From Anaerococcus mediterraneensis (GTDB taxonomy: Bacteria > Bacillota > Clostridia > Tissierellales > Peptoniphilaceae), in the NCBI RefSeq assembly GCF_900128415.1, contig NZ_LT635772.1, positions 558,001-622,000 on the forward strand: a stretch of DNA of 64,000 nt. The letters are read 5' to 3'. Position numbers and translations under genes: made by a program. The notes beneath the pieces are model-generated. The model searched no databases. It was not told the origin of the DNA and saw only the letters and a list, made by a program, of their open reading frames with translations. Below are positions 1 through 11,023 of this stretch, one piece after another; the stretch's first letter is position 1, and every line of letters starts with the position of its first letter.

Positions 1-3000
1 ATCATCTATTTCTAGTCCTAGAGCTTGCTTTAAATCTTCTTCGTCTACTGATACCAGATCGTCAAAACTTGACATCTTTATGGCTTCAGTCATATCTTTA
101 ATAGCTTGTGAGTTAGATATATCTTCTTCTACAAAAGATTCTGTTCTAATAGCTACATTGTCTACATACTGAGTCCATGTTTTTTCTTCCAAATTTACCT
201 CATATTGAATCGAATGCTTACCATCTGGCGTTTCTGTATAGGCAAGTCCTATATGGCTTAAATCAGGGTATAATTTCTCAAAGTCTTCATAGCTATTAGA
301 TTCTGAGAACTCGTAATTAGAATAATCAACTATCGCCCTCTTTAAATCTTCTAATAATGGTGATTGGTTTTCTAATTCTTCTACTTCTCCCATATCTAAA
401 AGTTTATTAATCTCAGCTAGTCTTAGTGTCTTATCCCTTAACTCATCTGCTTTTTCAAATGGTTTAGTTAATTCTACTTTGGCATTTTCTAAAGATTCTT
501 TATAGTTTTCAAGGTTTTGATTCAACCTTTCAAGTCTTGCAGGCATTTTTTCAATTGCATTATCAAGCCTTGTTATATTACCATCAGTAGAGTTTGAAAA
601 CTCTCCGAAGTATTCTGCTTTTCCTAGAAGTTTAAAGGTGTGAGCATTAGTCATAAAGTTATATGAAACTTGTAAGTCTAAATTTCTATATTTACCAATG
701 ACCTTGCTATCATTTATCTTTACCTTTTTTATTTCTTCTAATAGCTTCTCTCCGGCCTCTTTCTTATCCAAAATTTTATTTGTCCCAAGACTTATTGAAG
801 TGAATTTGCTATCTCCTTCTCCTAATTTCTCAACATTTGCAATATCTTCTTTAACTGCTTTTATTTCTATTTCAGTTTTTAAAATACTTTGAGGATAAAT
901 TTTATTTACCTTATCTTCAAGCTTGTATTTATTAGACTTGTAGTTTGCTTCAAGCATTTTTAGTTTTGTAACTTCGTTATCTAAGTCCATTTTTTCTTTA
1001 ATCAGAGGATTACCAGTAGCTAAAGCCTTAATTTCTGAATAAGATAGACTTGCTTCATCAACATCTTCTGCAACTCTTACTGGAGTTTTTGAAGTCATAA
1101 TTTGAGAAATGAATTTCTGTTTATTCTCTATTGTCTGCCACAAATAAGAATCAAAGGTATTTTCTGTTACATATCTAAAGATATTTACCTTATCATTTTC
1201 ATTACCTTGACGAACAATTCTACCACTTCTTTGCTCTAGGTCAGACGGTCTCCAAGGGACGTCTAAATCATGTAAGGCTATCAGTTTATTTTGTACATTT
1301 GTACCTGCACCCATTTTTTGAGTAGAACCTAATAATACTCTTACTTCTCCTCTTCTTACCTTAGAGAACAATTCATCTTTTTGCTTGTCTGTATCTGCTT
1401 CGTGGATAAAGGCTATTTCTTCTTTTGGTATTCCCATATTCACTAGCTTATTTCTAATATCATCATAGATATTAAATTCTCCATCTCCTTTTGGTGTGGA
1501 CATATCTGAAAATACTAATTGGGTCGATGAATTTTCTTTTGTCTTATCCCAGATCGAAAAGATGTTTTTAACACACACATTTACCTTTGAATTAGGATCA
1601 TCAGGAAGTAGTGGATTTATTAATCTTTGGTCAAGGGCAAGTTTTTTACCATCATTTGTAATCTTTAGCATATTGTCTTCTGTTGGCTCGACTTGATTAT
1701 TTCTAACTGCGTCAGCTCTTTCTGAAATAGCTTTTAATATTTCTTTTTGTTCCTCAGTAGGTTTTGTTTTAATAACTTCAAAATTTGCTTCTGGTACAGG
1801 CAAATTTAACATATCTGAAGTCTTTATATCTGCTACTTCTTTAAACATAGACATCAACTCTGGCAAGTTATAAAACTTTGAAAATCTTGTCTTTTGTCTA
1901 TATCCAGTGCCTTCTGGAGATAATTCAAAGGTGTTTTCTGTTTCTCCAAAAGTAGAAGCCCAAGCGTCAAAATGTTCTAATCCTCTTGCCTTTAAATCAT
2001 CATATTGAAGGTATCTTTGCATAGTATAAAGCTCTGTCATTGAATTTGATATTGGTGTACCAGTAGCAAATACAACTCCCTTTCCATCTGTCATTTCGTC
2101 CATATACCTACATTTCATATACATATCTGAAGACTTAAAGGCTTCACTTTGACCGATACCCGCAACATTTCTCATCTTTGTATGCAAGAATAAGTTTTTG
2201 TAATTATGAGCTTCGTCTATAAATAACTTATCTACTCCTAGCTCTTCAAAGGTTATAACATCATCTTTTTTAAAGTCATCATTTAGCTTTTCCAGTCTTA
2301 CCAAAAGCTTCTTCTTTGTCTTTTCTAGTTGTTTTACTGTGAAATTTTCTCCTCTATTTCTTTTGTTCTCATCAATAAAGGAAACTATATCATCTATTTG
2401 GTCTTGTATATGCCTTACCTGGTATTCCTTAGACATTGGTATTTTTTCAAATTGAGAGTGTCCTATGATGACTGCGTCATATTCTCCCGTTGCAATCCTA
2501 CCAATAAATCTTTTTCTATTTTTGGGTTGGAAGTCTTTTTTATCGGCCACCATAATGTTTGCTGACGGATATAACTGCATAAACTCTCTACCAATTTGAG
2601 TGGTTAAATGGTTAGGAACTACAAATAATGACTTACTTGCAAGTCCTAACTTTTTAGATTCCATAGCAGAAGCTACCATTTCAAAAGTTTTTCCTGCTCC
2701 TACTACATGGGCAAGTAGTGTATTTCCACCATAAAGAGTTCTTGCTATGGCGTTTTTTTGATGTTCTCGAAGACTGATTTCTGTATTCATTCCATCAAAA
2801 GTTAAGTTAGAACCATCAAATTCTCTATTTCTAATTGAATTGAATTTTTCATTATAAATTTTTTCTAACCTATATCTTCTATCAGGATCTTCAAATATCC
2901 AATTCTTAAATTCTTCTTTAATCAGCTCTTGCTTTTGACTTGCAAGCATAGTTTCTTTTTTGTTTAATACAGAAGTCTTAGACCCATCATCGTTTATTAC

Positions 3001-6000
3001 TTGGTCAAATACCTTTGTATCTTTTAGATTAAGAGCATTTTCAATTAACTTATAGGCATTTACTCTACTTGTACCATAAGTCATGTTAGCAAGGTCATTA
3101 GTTGAGTCAACACTTTTACCTTCAATATTCCATTCACTTGTGTGTGGTGAGAACCTAACACTTATATTCCACCTATCATAACCTGGCGTTTTTAAAAGAT
3201 TAAAAGTAAAGTCTTCTATATCTTTTTGAGGTATCCAAGTTGCTCCTAACCTTACATTTATATCAGAAGCAGTGAGTTCTTCAGGCATAACTTCTTGTAA
3301 TTTTTCTCTTTGATATTTGAGCTTGCCTAACTCGTTTAATAATGTATCTTTCTTTTCAGAAGGTGCTAAATCTATTACATTTTCAATTTCTCCGATATAT
3401 GAATTGAGGTAGCCAATTTTTTCTCTAATATTGCCACTTAAATACTCGTCAGCCGATACATATGAAAAATGAAAGGGATCATCATTGTTAAAGTTCTCAA
3501 AGGGCATTTTGTTATTTATTAAGTCTGTATCCTTAATATCTAAAAATATCTCGCCCTCAAGCTCACCAATTAAGGTGTCCCTATCTTTATTAGTGATAGA
3601 TTCCATATATTCAAAATCTACATATCCCTTTTGTGAAACTGATAAGACTAAGGCTTCAAGGGAAGTATCTACATGGTCTACTACCTTTGCCTTTGTTATT
3701 GTTCTTTTTGAAAATATATCACTCTTAGCTTTGAAATTATCCTCATCATCAAGTATTTCTATTGATGATACCAAAGGAAAGTTTGAGTCTTCCTTTAAGG
3801 CTCTAGTATTTGATAAGGAGTTAAGAAAGCCATGTTTCTTTGAAAAGTTATCATAAACTTCATTTAACTTTGCTTGTGACTCTTTTATTTCCTCGTCAGA
3901 AAAATCATCCTTTTGCTTTTCTATTACATCTTTTAAGGCATTCATTATATCAAGATAATCTTTTATTTTTTCTTTATTTTTATCTGATATATTCTGCTTA
4001 ATTAAGACTGAATTTTCTCTTAGATAGACATCTTCGTCAATAATGGTATAAGAAAAATTCTTAACATCATCTGTTGCTGGAAGACTTAATTCTTCATCTT
4101 CCAATAGCTCGACTTCTTCATATTTAGAATTTGAAGATATTTCCTTACTTGCAAGATCCATTAAATCTTTTAAATTTTCGTCTTCTTTTTCATCACAAGT
4201 GATTGTATTTCCAAATCTTCCAGATACTTCTTTCATATCCCCTAATACCATTTGAGGATTATCTACAAAGTATTTATTATAAGTCAAACCCTTTTTATCA
4301 GTTGCTAGATGAATCCAATCATCATCTCTTTCTATAACTGAATCTCTCTTCTTTAAGAAAATAATATCTGAAGTAACTTCTGTACCAGCAAGTCCCTTAA
4401 ATGTTGTATTAGGAAGCCTCATAGCTCCTAAAAACTCACATCTTGCATTAATATATTTTCTAACAGATTCATCTTTTTTATCCATAGTTCCAGATGATGT
4501 TATGAAGGCAATAATTCCTCCATTCCTAACCTTATCTATTGACTTTGCAAAAAAATAATCGTGAATCAGAAAGTTATTTCTGTTATATTCACGATCGTTA
4601 ACTTTAAAATCTCCAAAGGGAACATTTCCTATAACTAAATCGAAAAAGTTATTTGAGAAATTTGTTTCTTCAAAGCCTTTAATTTGAATATTGGATTCAG
4701 GATAAAGTTCTCTTGCTATTCTTCCGCTAAGACTATCTTTTTCTACTCCATAAACTTTAGAGCTTCGTATTTCACTTGGCATATTACCAATGAAATTACC
4801 AACTCCCGCAGATGGTTCAAGGATATTCCCGGTCTTAAAACCCATATCTGTTAGAGTCTTATATATTCCATCCATTACCTCTCTAGGTGTATAAAATGAT
4901 GTTAGAGTAGACTCTTTAGCATTTAAATACTCTTCATTTGTTAGATTTTCTTTTAAAATATTTCTTGCTTCAAGCCATTGACCTCCTTTTTCTTCATCAA
5001 AGACATCGGCAAGACCACCCCAACCTAAATAATCAGCAAGATAGGCTTGTTCATATTCTCTTGGACTCCTATTTTCATTTTCAAGTCTTTTTAGCATTTT
5101 AATAGCTTTTATATTTTTATCTAGTCTTTCTGATGGTGTTAGGTATTCTGAGTAGATATGATTTTTTAAGTCATAATTTCTAGCAAAACTTAGCCTTTCC
5201 TTATTAGGTTCATAGCCTAAATTCTTTAAATCTTCTTTACCCCTCAATAAGTTTTCGGCTGCTTGTCTTGGGACATTATACCTATCCATCACTTGGTCAA
5301 TTTCAGGATTGTGGTCATCAATAAAGCTTTCTTGTTCTACTAGTCTTTCAATTTGTTTTTCATGCTCAGATAATTTGTATATCTCATAGTTTCCACTATC
5401 TAAAAGGTCATCAATCTTTCTACTTTCTTCAAATGTTTCACCCTTATATAATTGAATTTCTTCTCCATTAACTTCTACTTTAGTTCCTGTTTCAATTAAG
5501 TTAATTCCATCAAAGATCTTCTCATCTTCTAAAATAAATTCCTTACCAACTTTTACTGCTAGTTTTTCTGGTGTTTGACTTAGATTTTCAAAGATTTCTT
5601 CAAGGTATGAATCGTTTCTATATGGAATTACTTCCGAACCCCTAATCATACCTCCCATATATTCCATATTATCTCTGATAGTGACAGTTTTAAGTCCTCC
5701 ATTTAGTTCATCAAAATCTGTAATGGTAAAGTCCTTATCTTTATATCTAACCTGATCTCCTATCTTAAATTTAGGCTCTATCTTTTCCTTAACTTCTTCT
5801 TGTAAAGAGTTTTCCTCACTTAGTGCAACTTGTTCTTCTAAATATGAAAATTCACGCTCATTTACTTCTTCACCATCACCAAGGTCAATCCTATAATGCT
5901 CGACAACTTCGCCGTCTACATAGTGATCAAAATAGAATTTGAAATATCCGATATAATCATCAGTCATTTCTCCAAATTCATTTTCTCCAAGAGTTTGATT

Positions 6001-7413
6001 ATGGTCTTTAACATCAATATCCTTTTGTCTTAGGACATTAATTAAATCTTTAGTTACTATCTGCCCACTATAATCGGGAACTAATTCGTGGTTTTCATTA
6101 AATTCTACAATCCAGTAATCTTTTCTATTTTCAGTGTTTTTGTCATCAAAAAAAGAAGCTTCATCAGCTTCCTTTTCTTGGCTTATTTCATTTTCTAAGC
6201 TTCCACGTATTCCTTGATTGCCATTTTCTTCACTGTTGCCATCAAGTTGTTCATCTGTCCTTGGTATTCCTCTGGATTCTCTCTCATCATCTTCTCTGTC
6301 AATCCTTGTGCTTTCATCATCTTGACTTTCTCTCTCTTGATATAGTCCACTGCCTGAGTCTGAATTTCCTTCAGGTGGTTCAAAAGTGTTTTCTCCTCGT
6401 ACATTTTCTGAAGTTTTTTCCAGTTCTCCATGTCCTCGCTCCCTACCAGGTAAGACAGTCTTAGAACTGCGTATGTTGGATTCGGAAATCTCTCCATAAA
6501 TTCCAGATCCTTCTCCATCATGTCCAAGGTTTTCTCTTCGATCTTCATCGCTATTTCCTCTGTCGCTTCCATCTGTGAAAACTCGTCCATCTCTACTTCT
6601 TGACCTATCATCTCGTCTATATAAATCATCTTGACCTCCTCTATCTTCGTTTATATTTTCTATATCTCTATTATAGTCGGCAGCGGCCCTTTCTGTCAGC
6701 AGCCTAGCACGATCTATTTCCTTAGATTTTTCTATTGTGCTATCTATAATATCTTCGCTAACCCTTGATATTACAAGACCTATCTGCTCTAAAGAAATTG
6801 TATTAATCCTAGAAAAATTATTTTTTAAAATTTCTATATCCATAGGATAGACTGTATTAAACCTATTAGCTACTGCATAGGATATTGAGTCTCTCATAAA
6901 CTTTTCAAAACTAAGTCTATCCTCTATATCTATCCTTAAATCAGCAAGAGCCAAATTAATATATTCATCTCCATAAATTCGACTTAAAGAAAATATATTT
7001 TCATTAAGTGAATCACTAGCTTCAAATGAAGAATCTCTTATTATTTCTTTTAAAGCCTCCTTATGGTTTTCGTGGTCAAACTGCCATAAGCTAACCTCAT
7101 TAATATTCCTATCCATTGATGTGGTTTGACTAATATCAAAAATGTATGAAATTCTTTGATTTACATCACTTCCAACTAAAATTGGAATACCCTTTTGACC
7201 TCTCATAACAACTCTTCCAAAATATTTTTTCCACATATCAAAAGTCGCACAAGCTCTAGCTTCAGGTTCTTTGTTATATATACTTAACTGGCTAGAAAAA
7301 TCATATTTCTGATTATTGCCTATAACTTTTAAGAGTTTTAAATATTCTTTTTCATCTTGCAAAACTTCATACTTTATTGCTTCTTGTATATTCTTAAAAT
7401 CGTTTACTTGCAT
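1..7413 (-). CDS. Giant N6-adenine methylase / SNF2-type helicase protein of the ICE, C-terminus cut by the window edge
   Basis: A single open frame of 2471 codons runs from an ATG at 7413 off the left edge. It is preceded by GGAGGT lying in the last codons of the cytosine methyltransferase gene. Residues 1-80 resemble an ArdC-like N-terminal domain ([13 protein letters not shown]). Residues about 250-420 are a charged R/G/S/D/E-rich linker. An adenine methylase fold follows near residues 790-1000 ([19 protein letters not shown], and NVPFG as the NPPY-type motif). A superfamily 2 helicase spans about 1550-2150 (Walker A HVVGAGKT near 1567, DEAHNYKN near 1732, GAGTNVQ and [11 protein letters not shown]). 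Coiled-coil sequence ends the visible part. Such megaproteins are standard in Tn1549-like ICEs; roles in protection of incoming DNA or in replication are inferred. A second gene is encoded within the linker in another frame. Confidence 0.92.
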   Translation of the reverse strand, partial: MQVNDFKNIQEAIKYEVLQDEKEYLKLLKVIGNNQKYDFSSQLSIYNKEPEARACATFDMWKKYFGRVVMRGQKGIPILVGSDVNQRISYIFDISQTTSMDRNINEVSLWQFDHENHKEALKEIIRDSSFEASDSLNENIFSLSRIYGDEYINLALADLRIDIEDRLSFEKFMRDSISYAVANRFNTVYPMDIEILKNNFSRINTISLEQIGLVISRVSEDIIDSTIEKSKEIDRARLLTERAAADYNRDIENINEDRGGQDDLYRRDDRSRSRDGRVFTDGSDRGNSDEDRRENLGHDGEGSGIYGEISESNIRSSKTVLPGRERGHGELEKTSENVRGENTFEPPEGNSDSGSGLYQERESQDDESTRIDREDDERESRGIPRTDEQLDGNSEENGNQGIRGSLENEISQEKEADEASFFDDKNTENRKDYWIVEFNENHELVPDYSGQIVTKDLINVLRQKDIDVKDHNQTLGENEFGEMTDDYIGYFKFYFDHYVDGEVVEHYRIDLGDGEEVNEREFSYLEEQVALSEENSLQEEVKEKIEPKFKIGDQVRYKDKDFTITDFDELNGGLKTVTIRDNMEYMGGMIRGSEVIPYRNDSYLEEIFENLSQTPEKLAVKVGKEFILEDEKIFDGINLIETGTKVEVNGEEIQLYKGETFEESRKIDDLLDSGNYEIYKLSEHEKQIERLVEQESFIDDHNPEIDQVMDRYNVPRQAAENLLRGKEDLKNLGYEPNKERLSFARNYDLKNHIYSEYLTPSERLDKNIKAIKMLKRLENENRSPREYEQAYLADYLGWGGLADVFDEEKGGQWLEARNILKENLTNEEYLNAKESTLTSFYTPREVMDGIYKTLTDMGFKTGNILEPSAGVGNFIGNMPSEIRSSKVYGVEKDSLSGRIARELYPESNIQIKGFEETNFSNNFFDLVIGNVPFGDFKVNDREYNRNNFLIHDYFFAKSIDKVRNGGIIAFITSSGTMDKKDESVRKYINARCEFLGAMRLPNTTFKGLAGTEVTSDIIFLKKRDSVIERDDDWIHLATDKKGLTYNKYFVDNPQMVLGDMKEVSGRFGNTITCDEKEDENLKDLMDLASKEISSNSKYEEVELLEDEELSLPATDDVKNFSYTIIDEDVYLRENSVLIKQNISDKNKEKIKDYLDIMNALKDVIEKQKDDFSDEEIKESQAKLNEVYDNFSKKHGFLNSLSNTRALKEDSNFPLVSSIEILDDEDNFKAKSDIFSKRTITKAKVVDHVDTSLEALVLSVSQKGYVDFEYMESITNKDRDTLIGELEGEIFLDIKDTDLINNKMPFENFNNDDPFHFSYVSADEYLSGNIREKIGYLNSYIGEIENVIDLAPSEKKDTLLNELGKLKYQREKLQEVMPEELTASDINVRLGATWIPQKDIEDFTFNLLKTPGYDRWNISVRFSPHTSEWNIEGKSVDSTNDLANMTYGTSRVNAYKLIENALNLKDTKVFDQVINDDGSKTSVLNKKETMLASQKQELIKEEFKNWIFEDPDRRYRLEKIYNEKFNSIRNREFDGSNLTFDGMNTEISLREHQKNAIARTLYGGNTLLAHVVGAGKTFEMVASAMESKKLGLASKSLFVVPNHLTTQIGREFMQLYPSANIMVADKKDFQPKNRKRFIGRIATGEYDAVIIGHSQFEKIPMSKEYQVRHIQDQIDDIVSFIDENKRNRGENFTVKQLEKTKKKLLVRLEKLNDDFKKDDVITFEELGVDKLFIDEAHNYKNLFLHTKMRNVAGIGQSEAFKSSDMYMKCRYMDEMTDGKGVVFATGTPISNSMTELYTMQRYLQYDDLKARGLEHFDAWASTFGETENTFELSPEGTGYRQKTRFSKFYNLPELMSMFKEVADIKTSDMLNLPVPEANFEVIKTKPTEEQKEILKAISERADAVRNNQVEPTEDNMLKITNDGKKLALDQRLINPLLPDDPNSKVNVCVKNIFSIWDKTKENSSTQLVFSDMSTPKGDGEFNIYDDIRNKLVNMGIPKEEIAFIHEADTDKQKDELFSKVRRGEVRVLLGSTQKMGAGTNVQNKLIALHDLDVPWRPSDLEQRSGRIVRQGNENDKVNIFRYVTENTFDSYLWQTIENKQKFISQIMTSKTPVRVAEDVDEASLSYSEIKALATGNPLIKEKMDLDNEVTKLKMLEANYKSNKYKLEDKVNKIYPQSILKTEIEIKAVKEDIANVEKLGEGDSKFTSISLGTNKILDKKEAGEKLLEEIKKVKINDSKVIGKYRNLDLQVSYNFMTNAHTFKLLGKAEYFGEFSNSTDGNITRLDNAIEKMPARLERLNQNLENYKESLENAKVELTKPFEKADELRDKTLRLAEINKLLDMGEVEELENQSPLLEDLKRAIVDYSNYEFSESNSYEDFEKLYPDLSHIGLAYTETPDGKHSIQYEVNLEEKTWTQYVDNVAIRTESFVEEDISNSQAIKDMTEAIKMSSFDDLVSVDEEDLKQALGLEIDD
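6195..6629 (-). CDS. TnpV-like small protein encoded in an overlapping frame inside the helicase gene
   Basis: A 144-residue frame lies entirely inside the helicase gene on the same strand but in another frame. It has its own Shine-Dalgarno: AGGAGG at 6640-6635, five bases before the ATG at 6629. The C-terminal half ([16 protein letters not shown], then [16 protein letters not shown] and [13 protein letters not shown]) follows the TnpV family pattern of a helical protein with LxxYLxxIDxQAxE, GVTExLKxxxQMxWVxxMNxIR and a final nElI-like segment. The host frame here reads only low-complexity R/G/D/S/E linker, and the region is less AT-rich than its flanks. Seen: ORF, SD and family-like pattern. 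Inferred: that it is translated. TnpV has no firmly known function; it is usually annotated as transposon-encoded. Confidence 0.72.
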   Translation of the reverse strand: MIYIDEMIGQEVEMDEFSQMEATEEIAMKIEEKTLDMMEKDLEFMERFPNPTYAVLRLSYLVGSEDMENWKKLQKMYEEKTLLNHLKEIQTQAVDYIKREKVKMMKAQGLTEKMMRENPEEYQGQMNNLMATVKKMAIKEYVEA

Positions 7414-7414
7414 T

Positions 7415-8365
7415 TTATACCTCCATTCTATGAATTTCTTTTATAATCGCCATTAAAATATTAACCACAATAGAATTGCCGGCCTGCTTATATAGTTTAC
7501 TTGAGGTACAATTCTTTCTTCTTGGATGTACTTCTTCTAGTTTGTCTATATCTCTATCATCAAAACCCATGAGTCTTAGACATTCTCTTTCTGTTAAATA
7601 CCTATATTTACCATTTCCAATATCTATTATTCCAGAATTGGGTACTCTCATCTGTTTTGTAGAAATAGTATAAGAAAAATCTTTAATCACTTTTAGTCGC
7701 CCTTTAAAACTATTATCTATGCCTTTATTTAAAAATTTCAGCATATAAGGTTGAGTCATGGTATAAAGTTCACTTACATTCTTTTCTAAAAATTCACTTA
7801 GTGGTCTTGTTTCTTTACTCTCCAATTTATTAAAAGAAAAGTTATTTGATCCGAGATATGAAACAACAAATATCCTTTCTCTTTTTTGAGGTATCCCAAA
7901 GTCCATTGCATTTAAGATTTCATATTTGCTTTCATATCCAAGGTTTTCTAACTCTTTTAGATAAATAAAAAAGGAGTCCCTCATATTTCTATCAAGGACT
8001 CCCTTTACATTTTCCCAAATTATCCATTTAGGTTTTTCTTTCATTTCTTTAATTATTCTAATTGTTTCAAATAGTAAGCTTGATCTAGTTCCTGAATTCT
8101 TTACTCCTCCTTGCTTTTTTCCTATTCTTGAAAAGTCTTGGCAAGGACTTCCATGCATAATTAAGTCTATCTTCTCATTAGGAGCTTTATATCCTACTAC
8201 TGATTTTGGCTTATAACTTTCTCCATAAAGTGCGTTGTATGATTTAACACAAGCCTTATCTATTTCTACATAATCAACAACTTCATAAGGTATCTTTAAA
8301 TTAATAAAAGCCTTTCTAATAGCACCTATGCCACCGAAAAGCTCCAATATTTTTACCTTATTCAT
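7415..8365 (-). CDS. dcm: C5-cytosine DNA methyltransferase
   Basis: 316 residues, the usual size for a single-chain m5C methyltransferase. The N-terminus reads [13 protein letters not shown] (SAM-binding motif I). The catalytic loop [16 protein letters not shown] has the nucleophilic Cys near residue 75. ENVKGVL is motif VI, and QAGNSIVV near the C-terminus is motif X. The variable region between about residues 190 and 270 would set the target. It overlaps the topoisomerase gene by 8 bases and ends 2 bases before the helicase start, so the three genes are probably translationally coupled. In ICEs an orphan methylase without a partner endonuclease is generally read as protection against host restriction; that role is inferred. 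No restriction enzyme gene is adjacent. Confidence 0.93.
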   Translation of the reverse strand: MNKVKILELFGGIGAIRKAFINLKIPYEVVDYVEIDKACVKSYNALYGESYKPKSVVGYKAPNEKIDLIMHGSPCQDFSRIGKKQGGVKNSGTRSSLLFETIRIIKEMKEKPKWIIWENVKGVLDRNMRDSFFIYLKELENLGYESKYEILNAMDFGIPQKRERIFVVSYLGSNNFSFNKLESKETRPLSEFLEKNVSELYTMTQPYMLKFLNKGIDNSFKGRLKVIKDFSYTISTKQMRVPNSGIIDIGNGKYRYLTERECLRLMGFDDRDIDKLEEVHPRRKNCTSSKLYKQAGNSIVVNILMAIIKEIHRMEV

Positions 8366-10079
8366 TTAGATTATTCTTGTACCTATCTACAAGCTCCCTT
8401 ATACTATCTTCTATTTCTCTTAAAAAGTCTTCTTTATCTACTTCGCCAGAGCTAATCTTTGAAAGTTTCATTTCCCATTCAGATGTTGTTTTAGCCGACT
8501 TGAACTTATCCTCTACAATCGATACAAGTCTATTGCCTTTTTCTGTTACAAGTAAATTTTTCTTATCTCTTCTTATAAGATCCTTATGGATAAGATTTTC
8601 AATAATTCCTGCTCTTGTTGCTGGCGTTCCTAAGCCTTTTCTTTCAACTTCTATATCTTTATCCAAGGATTCTACTCCTGCATTCTCCATGGCCTTTAAA
8701 AGTGTATCTTCATTATAATGGCTTGGAGCTTTTGTAAATTTCTCAGATATATTTTTAGAAGTTAGCTTAATTTTATCTCCAGTCTTTACATCTGGTAATT
8801 CATTTTCTTGTCTTTGTTTTCCATAAGTCTTTAGATACTTGGTATAACCTTCATCGATTATAGTCTTGCCACTTGCATTGAAGTTAAATTTATCATATTC
8901 ATATCTGATTTTTCTACTAGATTCCTTTAAGTTATCCGAACATGAAACAAGTAATTTATTCTTAATTAGATTATAAATTTTACTTTCTTTATCAGATAAA
9001 TCTTTGTCTTTTCCAATACCTGATATAGTAGGAATAATTGCATAGTGGTCTGTAACCTTAGATGAATTAAAAATAGACTTAAAGTTTGATTCGTTGATTT
9101 TAAAATCATCTTCAAGCCCTTCTAATAATTCTTTCATAGTATTAACCATATCATCGGTTAAATACCTACTATCCGTTCTTGGATATGTGATTAGCTTCTT
9201 CTCGTACAAGCTTTGTGCTAGATTTAAAGTGTTATTTGCTGAATATCCAAAATATTTATTCGCTTCTCTTTGCAAGGTAGTGAGGTCATAAGGCTTATCT
9301 GGTTTTGTGCTTATTTCTTTATCTTCCACCTCTGTAATAACTATTTCATCTTCTAGTAGATTTAATAGTTGTTCAGCAACTTCAATTTTATCAATCCTAT
9401 CTGATACAAGTTTCAATCCTTTATAAGATAGGTCAACTGTATAATATTTTTGCTTCTTAAATAGGTTTATTTCGCTATCCCTTTTAGCTATTAAATATAG
9501 GGTTGGTGTTTGTACTCTACCAACTGAATATGTTTCCTTGTAAATGCAAGAATAAAGTCTACTTAAATTCATTCCCAACAGCCAATCTGCAATTGCTCTT
9601 GCACTTGCTGATCTATATAAGTCTTCAAAGTTTTCTCCATCTTTAAGATTTCTAAAGCCATCTTCAATAGCTTTGTTTTCCATTGAAGATATCCAAAGTC
9701 TTTGAATTTTCTTCTTACATTTAGCTTGATTGTATACAAGCCTAAAAATAAGTTCTCCCTCTCTTCCAGCATCACAAGCATTTATAACTGTGTCGATGTT
9801 CTTATCGTTTAAAAGTTTCTTTAAAATTCCATATTGTTTTTTAGTGCTTTTAGATACTTCATAAATATATTCTTCTGGGATTATAGGAAGATTTTCTATT
9901 GTCCATTTTTTCCATTTTTCGTCTATCTTATCTGGACTTGCCATTTGAATTAAATGACCTACACACCATGAAACAATGTATCCATTCCCCTCATAATATC
10001 CGTTTTTTCTTGTTCTTGCTCCAATTACTTTTGCAATTGTAACTGCTACACTTGGCTTTTCTGCTATTACTAATTTCAT
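8358..10079 (-). CDS. topB: DNA topoisomerase III, type IA
   Basis: 573 residues starting at the ATG at 10079. An upstream in-frame ATG at 10091 is unlikely to be used because GGAGGT occupies its next codons and is well spaced for the 10079 ATG. The N-terminal Toprim domain begins KLVIAEKPSVAVTIA, with DAGREGELIFR near residue 100. The catalytic tyrosine lies in ITYPRTDSRYL near residue 300. The late GTPATRAGIIENL motif is present. The protein ends soon after the core and lacks the long Gly- or zinc-rich tail of many chromosomal TopB proteins. It relaxes or decatenates DNA by single-strand passage; in Tn1549/CTn elements it accompanies the transfer genes and is thought to help process transferred DNA. 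A terminator-like hairpin lies just upstream of its start. Confidence 0.95.
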   Translation of the reverse strand: MKLVIAEKPSVAVTIAKVIGARTRKNGYYEGNGYIVSWCVGHLIQMASPDKIDEKWKKWTIENLPIIPEEYIYEVSKSTKKQYGILKKLLNDKNIDTVINACDAGREGELIFRLVYNQAKCKKKIQRLWISSMENKAIEDGFRNLKDGENFEDLYRSASARAIADWLLGMNLSRLYSCIYKETYSVGRVQTPTLYLIAKRDSEINLFKKQKYYTVDLSYKGLKLVSDRIDKIEVAEQLLNLLEDEIVITEVEDKEISTKPDKPYDLTTLQREANKYFGYSANNTLNLAQSLYEKKLITYPRTDSRYLTDDMVNTMKELLEGLEDDFKINESNFKSIFNSSKVTDHYAIIPTISGIGKDKDLSDKESKIYNLIKNKLLVSCSDNLKESSRKIRYEYDKFNFNASGKTIIDEGYTKYLKTYGKQRQENELPDVKTGDKIKLTSKNISEKFTKAPSHYNEDTLLKAMENAGVESLDKDIEVERKGLGTPATRAGIIENLIHKDLIRRDKKNLLVTEKGNRLVSIVEDKFKSAKTTSEWEMKLSKISSGEVDKEDFLREIEDSIRELVDRYKNNLNE

Positions 10080-10093
10080 TAATACCTCCATAA

Positions 10094-10127
10094 ATAAAAA
10101 AAGAGCGAAAGATTTCTCTCTCGCTCA
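10094..10127 (-). terminator. Hairpin with U-tract between the DUF4366 gene and topB
   Basis: On the minus strand GAGCGAGAGAG pairs with CTTTCGCTC and is followed by a run of T. The hairpin ends only 14 bases before the topB start codon, so it could be an intrinsic terminator or attenuator controlling topB. Confidence 0.7.
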
Positions 10128-10142
10128 AACTTTTAAAAATTA

Positions 10143-11009
10143 TTATAATAGTTCATCTTCATCGTCTTCATCTAAAGATTCTTCATTACTTTCTTCATTG
10201 TCAGATTCATCTTCTGACTCACTAATATAATCCTTATCATCTTCTTCAAAGTCTTCCAACATTTTATCTTCTTTTGCTTTAACTACTTTAAAATAATATC
10301 CCGCTCCTATAACTCCTCCAATTACAAGTGCAACAATTAGAAATGAACCTATCCCGCTTTTCTTTTCTTCTTTTACTGGAACAGTCTTAGGTTCTTCTTT
10401 TTTTACTTCTTCTTTCTTAGGCTCTTCAACCTTTATAGTGTTTTTATCTTCTGATTCAATCATATTAAGTAGATCTTGCTCTCCTACTTCTGTTAATAAT
10501 CTTACATTATCCTGGTTTGATGAGTGATCCACTATTAGGTGCATAGTTTTTCCACTTTTAGTTTGAAATGTTAAAAATTGTCTTACATCTACTGGATTTT
10601 CTTTATCTTTTTCTGTGTCTCCACTTGGTGTTATATCTTTTCCATTCCTATCTACATTTTCAATTACTGAACCTCTTGCTTTATTTTCCTGTGTCGCAAG
10701 ATTATTTACTGCCTTTGTATTACCACCTTTTACAAGTGGGGTTTTCTTTGGAGGATTATTTGAAGGCTTATTTGCTTCACTTGTATTTCCTGGTATTCTT
10801 GGAACATCTTGATAAGGAATTTCTTCTTTTGATGGTGTAAAAACATCATCTTTCAACATTTTTTCAAATTCTTCTTTTTGTGGTTCATAGATTGATTCGT
10901 TTTGACTTTCTATTTGCCCTTCATTTGTCATTGCAAATGTAGTTGCTGGTACTGTAAATGTAAAAAGGAGTAACGCTATGGCTACTCCTCGTTTAATGCT
11001 CATATTCAT
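10143..11009 (-). CDS. DUF4366-type (CD1107-like) membrane protein of the transfer operon
   Basis: 288 residues. A signal peptide occupies about residues 1-26 (MNMSIKRGVAIALLLFTFTV, ending near TFA). A Pro/Ser/Lys/Glu-rich region follows, then a conserved block around 135-190 (RQFLTFQTKSGKTMHLIVDH), a KEE-rich stretch, one transmembrane helix near 225-245 (GSFLIVALVIGGVIGAGYYF) and a very acidic cytoplasmic tail of D/E/S. The order secreted domain, membrane helix, charged tail is that of the DUF4366 family found next to topB in CTn-type ICEs. It presumably belongs to the cell-envelope part of the conjugation apparatus; no enzymatic motif is visible. It starts 15 bases after the stop of the leucine-rich-repeat gene. 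Confidence 0.85.
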   Translation of the reverse strand: MNMSIKRGVAIALLLFTFTVPATTFAMTNEGQIESQNESIYEPQKEEFEKMLKDDVFTPSKEEIPYQDVPRIPGNTSEANKPSNNPPKKTPLVKGGNTKAVNNLATQENKARGSVIENVDRNGKDITPSGDTEKDKENPVDVRQFLTFQTKSGKTMHLIVDHSSNQDNVRLLTEVGEQDLLNMIESEDKNTIKVEEPKKEEVKKEEPKTVPVKEEKKSGIGSFLIVALVIGGVIGAGYYFKVVKAKEDKMLEDFEEDDKDYISESEDESDNEESNEESLDEDDEDELL

Positions 11010-11023
11010 TTTTCTATCCTTTC

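Noticed and set aside
6261..6464. Plus-strand frame inside the helicase/TnpV region
   Set aside because: No SD and a composition expected from the complement of the coding frames; unlike the minus-strand TnpV frame it matches no family.
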